From Burkholderiales bacterium (GTDB taxonomy: Bacteria > Pseudomonadota > Gammaproteobacteria > Burkholderiales > Burkholderiaceae_C), in assembly GCA_016191525.1 (NCBI GenBank), contig JACPOK010000026.1:124001-188000 (forward strand): DNA of 64,000 bases, in the 5' to 3' direction. The translations under genes were made by a program, and so were the position numbers. Positions 59,930 to 64,000 of this stretch are shown here, piece by piece; the first letter of the stretch is position 1; every line of letters starts with the position of its first letter. The notes under the pieces are model-generated. The model did not search any database. It was not told where the DNA came from and saw only the letters and a program-made list of their open reading frames with translations.

Positions 59930-61705
59930 ATGAGCAATCTTGCTCTCGCGCCGGCTGATCATTCGATCGCCGTTCGCGTCCTGCCCGGCGGGCAACTGGC
60001 GTATGTCAAGCGAAGTCGGATCGTCACAGGACGAAACCCGCGAACCCAGTTCGAGCCGGCCAAAATGGCCGAACTCGAAGACGGCATCCGGGCCGTTGGC
60101 TGCGTGCTGGAGCCCCTCGTCGTCCGCAGGATCATGATCGAGGTCGACGGTGTCGAGGTGGAGTTCTTCCAGATCGTCGCCGGCGAGCGCCGCTACCGCG
60201 CCGCTGGCACTGTCCTCGGCGAGGACTGCGACATGCCGATCCACATCCTCGAGCTCGATGACAAGGCGGCGGCGGCAGCCGCGCTGATCGAGAACCGGGC
60301 CCGAGACAATCTCAACCCGGTCGAAGAGGCCGAGGCCGCCGCGCAGCTGCTGGGCGAGCTGGCCAACGACAAGGCCGAAACGGCGCGCTGGCTGGGGCTG
60401 AAGTCCGTGGCGCAGCTGGAGCGGCTGCTCGGGCTGATGAACGCCACACCGGCGGTCCGCAAGGCGCTGTCGACGAAGCAGATCCTGCCCGGTCACGCCG
60501 AGCTGATCGCCGCGGCGGAGAAGTCGAAACAGGACAAGATCCTGGAGGGCCTGCTGGCCACCAACCCGATGCACTCGCCGGCGCAGCTGCGCGAGATGCT
60601 CGCGGCGATCTCGAAACCCTTGGGGACCGCGTGCTTTGACACGACGGAATGCCAAGGTTGCCCACAGAACTCGTCCCGCCAGGCGGCGATGTTCAGCGAC
60701 ACGATCGACATCGGCAACTGCACCGGCCCGGAGTGCTACACGGCGAAGACCGAGGCGGTGCTCGAGGAGAAGCGCAAGCAACTCGCCGACACGTGGACGC
60801 GGATCGAAATCGTTCGGCCCGGTGCCGACTACACCGTCAACAAGTTGAAGGTCGATGGACCGGACGGCGTCGGAGAGGAACAGGCCAAGAGCTGCCGCCA
60901 ATGTGGCAATTTCGGGGCTGCGATCAGCGCGATTCCCGGCAAGCAAGGGCGCGTGTACGAGAACATGTGCTTCGACACGCCCTGCAACCAGCGGATGGTC
61001 GCGCGCAACATCCGTGCTCAAGCCGACGCGGCCGCAGCTGACACCAGCAACGCCGAGAACCAGGGCGAACCCTCGACGACGGCCGCAAGGCCGAAGAAGA
61101 AGACGAAGCCGAAGCGCAGCGTGCCGGTGGCCACCTTGTCGTCGTCGGTGATCGACTTTCGCAAGAAGTTGTGGCGCAAGGCCTTCGCGGCGGAGTGCGT
61201 GATGACGGCCGAACGGTCGCTGTCATTGCTTCTCGCCATGGCGGCCAGCGGCAACTCCCGGCAGATCGACCAGGAAGGGGCTGTTGCGGCACTCGACGCC
61301 GAGATCTCCACGAACGGCTCGATCACGACGGACGGGATGTCGATGGAACAGATCCAGCGCCAGCTGGTGGGGCACCCGAAGGAGTCGATGGCGAAAGCCG
61401 TGCTCAAGCTGGCGGCCACGGCATCGGAAAAGCTGTCGATCGAAGACGTGCAGGGCACGCTCGCGGTCTATGGCACCGACCTGGCCAAGTACTTCCGCGT
61501 CGACGAGGAGTACCTGAACCTGATGACCAAGACCGAGATCGCGGCGGTCGCCGATGAAATCGGCTTGGCTGCAGCGTACGGCGACAAGTTCAAGTCGCTC
61601 GCCAACGGCAAGAAGGACGCGCTCATCAAGGGGCTCCTCGGTGTCGAAGGCTTCGACTACGCGGTTGTCCCGCAAGCCCTGCGCTACGAAAGCGCGGAGA
61701 GCTGA
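59930..61705 (+). CDS. parB: PRTRC-type ParB-family protein
   Basis: A 591-residue protein. Residues ~30-130 are the ParB/Spo0J N-terminal domain (RNPRTQFEPAKMAELEDGIRAVGCVLEPLVVRR...IVAGERRYRAAG, then ENRARDNLNPVEEAEAA), followed by a helix-turn-helix (TARWLGLKSVAQLERLLGLM). Unlike plain ParB it has a Cys-rich middle (FDTTECQGCPQNSSRQ, DIGNCTGPECY, SCRQCGNFG, MCFDTPCNQ), a Lys-rich linker and a helical C-terminal domain. This is the PRTRC ParB pattern. No ParA was found in the window. CAGGAG precedes ATG 59930. Confidence 0.85.
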   Translation: MSNLALAPADHSIAVRVLPGGQLAYVKRSRIVTGRNPRTQFEPAKMAELEDGIRAVGCVLEPLVVRRIMIEVDGVEVEFFQIVAGERRYRAAGTVLGEDCDMPIHILELDDKAAAAAALIENRARDNLNPVEEAEAAAQLLGELANDKAETARWLGLKSVAQLERLLGLMNATPAVRKALSTKQILPGHAELIAAAEKSKQDKILEGLLATNPMHSPAQLREMLAAISKPLGTACFDTTECQGCPQNSSRQAAMFSDTIDIGNCTGPECYTAKTEAVLEEKRKQLADTWTRIEIVRPGADYTVNKLKVDGPDGVGEEQAKSCRQCGNFGAAISAIPGKQGRVYENMCFDTPCNQRMVARNIRAQADAAAADTSNAENQGEPSTTAARPKKKTKPKRSVPVATLSSSVIDFRKKLWRKAFAAECVMTAERSLSLLLAMAASGNSRQIDQEGAVAALDAEISTNGSITTDGMSMEQIQRQLVGHPKESMAKAVLKLAATASEKLSIEDVQGTLAVYGTDLAKYFRVDEEYLNLMTKTEIAAVADEIGLAAAYGDKFKSLANGKKDALIKGLLGVEGFDYAVVPQALRYESAES

Positions 61706-61749
61706 TCCCCCACCCACGGCCCGCCAAGCGGGCCAGAAAGGATTCACCA

Positions 61750-62247
61750 GTGTTGAACGTTCTCATGAAGCTCGCCCAACAAACGGACTTCACCATGGCT
61801 TTCCACGCTACTGGCGCGGACAAGGCGCGGCTCAGCATCGTGCTGATGCCGGTGGCCAAGGAAGGCCAGGATGCGGCGTTGTCGCATCCGGTCAAGCTCG
61901 AAGGTACCGTCGACGAGATCGAGGCGGGGTTCGAAAACGCAATGGCGAAGTACGCCACGGCCAGGGCCAACCTGACCGAGCAGCTCGACGCCACGTTGAC
62001 CCTCCTGGATGCAGCCCAGAAGTCGTCGGCGGCGAAGGCCGCGGAAGGCCTCAAGGGCAAGACGAAAACGCCTGCGAAGGCGCCGGGCGTCAAGCCCGCA
62101 GCCACGACGGCCGATCCGCTCGAGTCCGACGACCACGACGAAGACACCGTGGTCGACGACGAAGGCGGTGAAGGGCCGGCTACTGCCGCACCGGCAGCGG
62201 CTCCTGCACCTGCGGCCTTGGCCACGGGCAACCTCTTCGGCGCTTGA
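61750..62247 (+). CDS. PRTRC system protein E-like
   Basis: A 165-residue protein from GTG 61750 with AAAGGA upstream. The N-terminus (LNVLMKLAQQTDFTMAFHATGADKARLSIVLMPVAK...HPVKLEGTVDEIEAGF) follows the PRTRC protein E pattern; the C-terminal half is Ala/Pro/Lys and acidic, low-complexity. Position directly after the PRTRC ParB supports the call. Biochemical role unknown. Confidence 0.65.
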   Translation: MLNVLMKLAQQTDFTMAFHATGADKARLSIVLMPVAKEGQDAALSHPVKLEGTVDEIEAGFENAMAKYATARANLTEQLDATLTLLDAAQKSSAAKAAEGLKGKTKTPAKAPGVKPAATTADPLESDDHDEDTVVDDEGGEGPATAAPAAAPAPAALATGNLFGA

Positions 62248-62258
62248 AGGCACGGCGG

Positions 62259-62678
62259 ATGAAGATCCTCGTAAGCGTCCCGGCCAAATCTGAGCTGGGA
62301 CCGCTTCCGAAGGCAGTGCAGTTCTTCGTCACAGAGGAATTGCTTGTCAAGCTCGAAGGGTTGCACCTGGTGCTGATCCAGAACGGCTTGGCAAGCATCG
62401 CAACGTTCGATGCGGTGGACGTGTGGGGAGACCCGTGCTTCGCCGCTCGGCATCGCCTCCACGATGAAGAGCTCGTCCTGGATGCGGCCGGCTTCCGCTT
62501 CGTCGCCACCGGGCGCGTTGTTGGCCAAGTGAGCACAGTCGCCCTTGACCTGCAAAAGCTCGCGGCTCTGTGCCGCCAACACAGCGACGGCGCGCAGCTG
62601 CAGTTCGACGCCACCGGAGGCCTGGTTGCCGCCTCTGCGGCGGTCAAGGCCTCAACGGAGGCATTTCAGCCGGCCTAG
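62259..62678 (+). CDS. Hypothetical protein in PRTRC unit
   Basis: A 139-residue protein from ATG 62259 (AAGGC upstream; an in-frame TTG lies at 62244). It has a beta-rich look (QFFVTEELLVKLEGLHLVLIQNGLASIATFDAVDVWGDP). It follows the protein E gene by 11 bases. None of the other PRTRC proteins is recognised in it. Confidence 0.55.
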   Translation: MKILVSVPAKSELGPLPKAVQFFVTEELLVKLEGLHLVLIQNGLASIATFDAVDVWGDPCFAARHRLHDEELVLDAAGFRFVATGRVVGQVSTVALDLQKLAALCRQHSDGAQLQFDATGGLVAASAAVKASTEAFQPA

Positions 62679-62744
62679 TGCCGGCTTCACGGATCCGGGG
62701 CAGCAATGCTGCTGCCTCGGACCTTTCAACCACAAGGAGTCACC

Positions 62745-63134
62745 ATGGACAAGTCCATCGCGTACCTCGTGGTCCTGCTTCCCGCCATCGCGTCCGCGCT
62801 GCTCGCCTTCTTCGTGGAGTGCATGCCAGCGCTCGCAAGGGGCTACCGGAGCTTCATGGAGTCCCGCCACAAGGTGGAGTGGCTTCGTGAGATCGTGACG
62901 CATGCCGCGTTTTACGGCTCGGCCATTGGTGCCGCCTTGGGCGTGAAAAAGGATTCGGCTCTCCTTGGGTGGATTGCTGCAGCCTGGTTCATTGCCCTCA
63001 TTTCGGCGGCATACGCGTTGACCGAGCACGTGGAGCGTCTGAGCGAGCCCGATGAGGACGAAACGCCTGGCGCAGCAGCGCGCCAGCGACCGGTTGAATC
63101 CGGCGCCAGTCCTCTCTATACTGGAGAGGACTAG
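62745..63134 (+). CDS. Small membrane protein
   Basis: A 129-residue protein from ATG 62745 behind AAGGAG. Hydrophobic segments AYLVVLLPAIASALLAFFVECM, FYGSAIGAALGVKK and LGWIAAAWFIALISAAYALTEHV; acidic C-terminus. A GGGGCAGCA/TGCTGCCTC hairpin lies in its leader. Function unknown. Confidence 0.6.
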   Translation: MDKSIAYLVVLLPAIASALLAFFVECMPALARGYRSFMESRHKVEWLREIVTHAAFYGSAIGAALGVKKDSALLGWIAAAWFIALISAAYALTEHVERLSEPDEDETPGAAARQRPVESGASPLYTGED

Positions 63135-63136
63135 CA

Positions 63137-63307
63137 ATGGGACAAATCGTGTTTTCCGATCCTCTGATCAATTGGGTAGCTGGAGCCATGTTGCTCGGCA
63201 TCGTGGCGGCGCTGGCGCTCGCCCGCGACGCCCACAAGCGCAGCCGCGCCAGCAAGCCTCGAGATCACGTGATGCCCGCGCAAGCGGGAGCGCAAAAGCA
63301 GGCCTAA
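63137..63307 (+). CDS. 56-residue single-pass membrane protein
   Basis: Reads from ATG 63137 (GGAG 12-15 bases upstream) to TAA 63305-63307. It has one membrane helix (NWVAGAMLLGIVAALALAR) followed by a basic tail (DAHKRSRASKPRDH). Two bases separate it from the previous stop and a terminator follows, so it is the last gene of the unit. Confidence 0.55.
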   Translation: MGQIVFSDPLINWVAGAMLLGIVAALALARDAHKRSRASKPRDHVMPAQAGAQKQA

Positions 63308-63319
63308 CGAGCCACTTGG

Positions 63320-63358
63320 AAACGGGCCCATCCTTACGGTGGGCCCGTTTTCCTTTTT
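63320..63358 (+). terminator. Intrinsic terminator
   Basis: AACGGGCCCA pairs with TGGGCCCGTT (63340-63349) across a nine-base loop; TTTTCCTTTTT follows. Confidence 0.88.
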
Positions 63359-63555
63359 GCGGTTCTTAAACTGGAGTTTTCCAGCCTCCTGCCTCCTCAT
63401 TGTTGGCTTCAGGCGTTGTCCCGGGTCGGGCGCCCGAACGTTCGCGCTCCGACCTAATCGAGCACGTCAACTACCTCTGTGGCTCCTGAAAGCCGAGCCG
63501 ATGCTCCACTGGGAAAGGACGACAGGGCGACAGTCGCTTAGGGTCAGGAGCAGAG

Positions 63556-64000
63556 TCAGGGCTCCTTGGGCGGCCAAAGTAGGCCGGACGCGAGATCGGG
63601 ATGACGCGGTTCACCCGTCGGCCTTCCATGCTCCAGACGCCATTCCTCGATTTGACCAAGAAGCATGAAGGCGGCCCCCTGTCGTCTCTTGTCCTCGTTC
63701 GCCATTTTGAAAAGTCGGACACGCAGATCGTTTGATGCGCGCGCGTGTTCCGTGAAGGCGTTGGCATCTTGATCGTAGGGTCGTCGCTCGACGAAGGCGC
63801 CTCTTAGTTGATCCCAGACGCCTTGTGGCACGGGCGAGGCTTTGGCGTCATCGATCAGGTTCAGATTTGCAGCGAAGGCATCCGGCGTTCCGAGCCCGGC
63901 CAGGATTCGCGAGAGAGCATGCCGGTTGAGTTCCGGCAGGTCGCGTTCGCACAATTGCAGCAACCGCGCAGCCGGCTCCAGTCTGTCTTGGGCGAGTTCA
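63556..64000 (-). CDS. C-terminal part of a larger protein, cut by window edge
   Basis: The frame stays open past the right edge, so the start lies outside. The visible ~147 residues are helical (LEPAARLLQLCERDLPELNRHALSRILAGL) and end RLEHGRPTGEPRHPDLASGLLWPPKEP. The family is not recognised. It converges on the terminator at 63320; the 63359-63555 stretch between them shows no gene. Confidence 0.5.
   Translation of the reverse strand, partial: ELAQDRLEPAARLLQLCERDLPELNRHALSRILAGLGTPDAFAANLNLIDDAKASPVPQGVWDQLRGAFVERRPYDQDANAFTEHARASNDLRVRLFKMANEDKRRQGAAFMLLGQIEEWRLEHGRPTGEPRHPDLASGLLWPPKEP

Noticed and set aside
1-64000. tRNA, rRNA genes or CRISPR array
   Set aside because: No cloverleaf with a TTC-loop signature, no rRNA sequence and no regularly spaced direct repeats were found by eye.

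Overview
The window is GC-rich DNA with tightly overlapping genes (many ATGA and GTGA stop/start overlaps). Its gene families suit a betaproteobacterium of the Burkholderiales type. That placement is inferred from family resemblance and base composition; no rRNA or tRNA gene is present to confirm it. Two blocks of different character meet at about 20.4-20.85 kb.

Block 1 (1-20.4 kb) is a metal-resistance island of the Pb/Cd/Zn and Cu kind. Leftward genes are a truncated dihydrolipoyl dehydrogenase, a 35-residue Cys-bearing peptide, an apolipoprotein N-acyltransferase, a small HMA metal-binding protein, a zinc-ribbon protein and a CaCA-type cation exchanger. Rightward genes are a PbrR/CadR-type regulator, a CusF-like protein, a DedA protein, a DsbA-like protein and a long coupled operon. 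The operon (10160-18757) encodes a P-type ATPase with five N-terminal HMA repeats, a PAP2 phosphatase, TRAP transporter Q and M subunits without a P subunit, signal peptidase II, SCO1, TlpA-like thioredoxin, a MAPEG protein and a CadR-like regulator. An AraC regulator and a fatty acid hydroxylase follow. At least six MerR-type promoters (19-bp spacer over a 21-bp dyad) tie the block together. The gene set combines metal efflux, phosphate release, lipoprotein maturation and thiol redox chemistry, all at the cell envelope. An IS3-family remnant lies inside it.

Block 2 (20.85-64 kb) looks like the backbone of a large plasmid or integrative conjugative element. Markers are a PRTRC-type ParB with PRTRC protein E, a KfrA-like protein, a DUF1173 protein, an ExoVIII-like PD-(D/E)XK nuclease, a protein resembling Gp3-type directionality factors, and many small proteins of unknown function. 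Between them lie unusual genes: a five-gene leftward operon led by a GHKL ATPase with a C-terminal HEFGH metalloprotease site and followed by a NYN-type nuclease; a WGR domain joined to an ATP-dependent DNA ligase core; a DpdA/TGT-like transglycosylase; a TrlF-like PHP-SMC ATPase; an N6-adenine methyltransferase joined to an SNF2-type helicase; a secreted thermonuclease; and a full-length FtsA.

The most notable non-coding signal is a set of hairpin-rich leaders before many transcription units of block 2. Four share a TGCGA/TCGCA stem with compensatory changes. Two others share a 36-nt core and layout about 8 kb apart. One (42840-43085) ends in a terminator-like hairpin and T-run just before a ribosome binding site, as in an attenuator. 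No CRISPR array, tRNA or rRNA was found.
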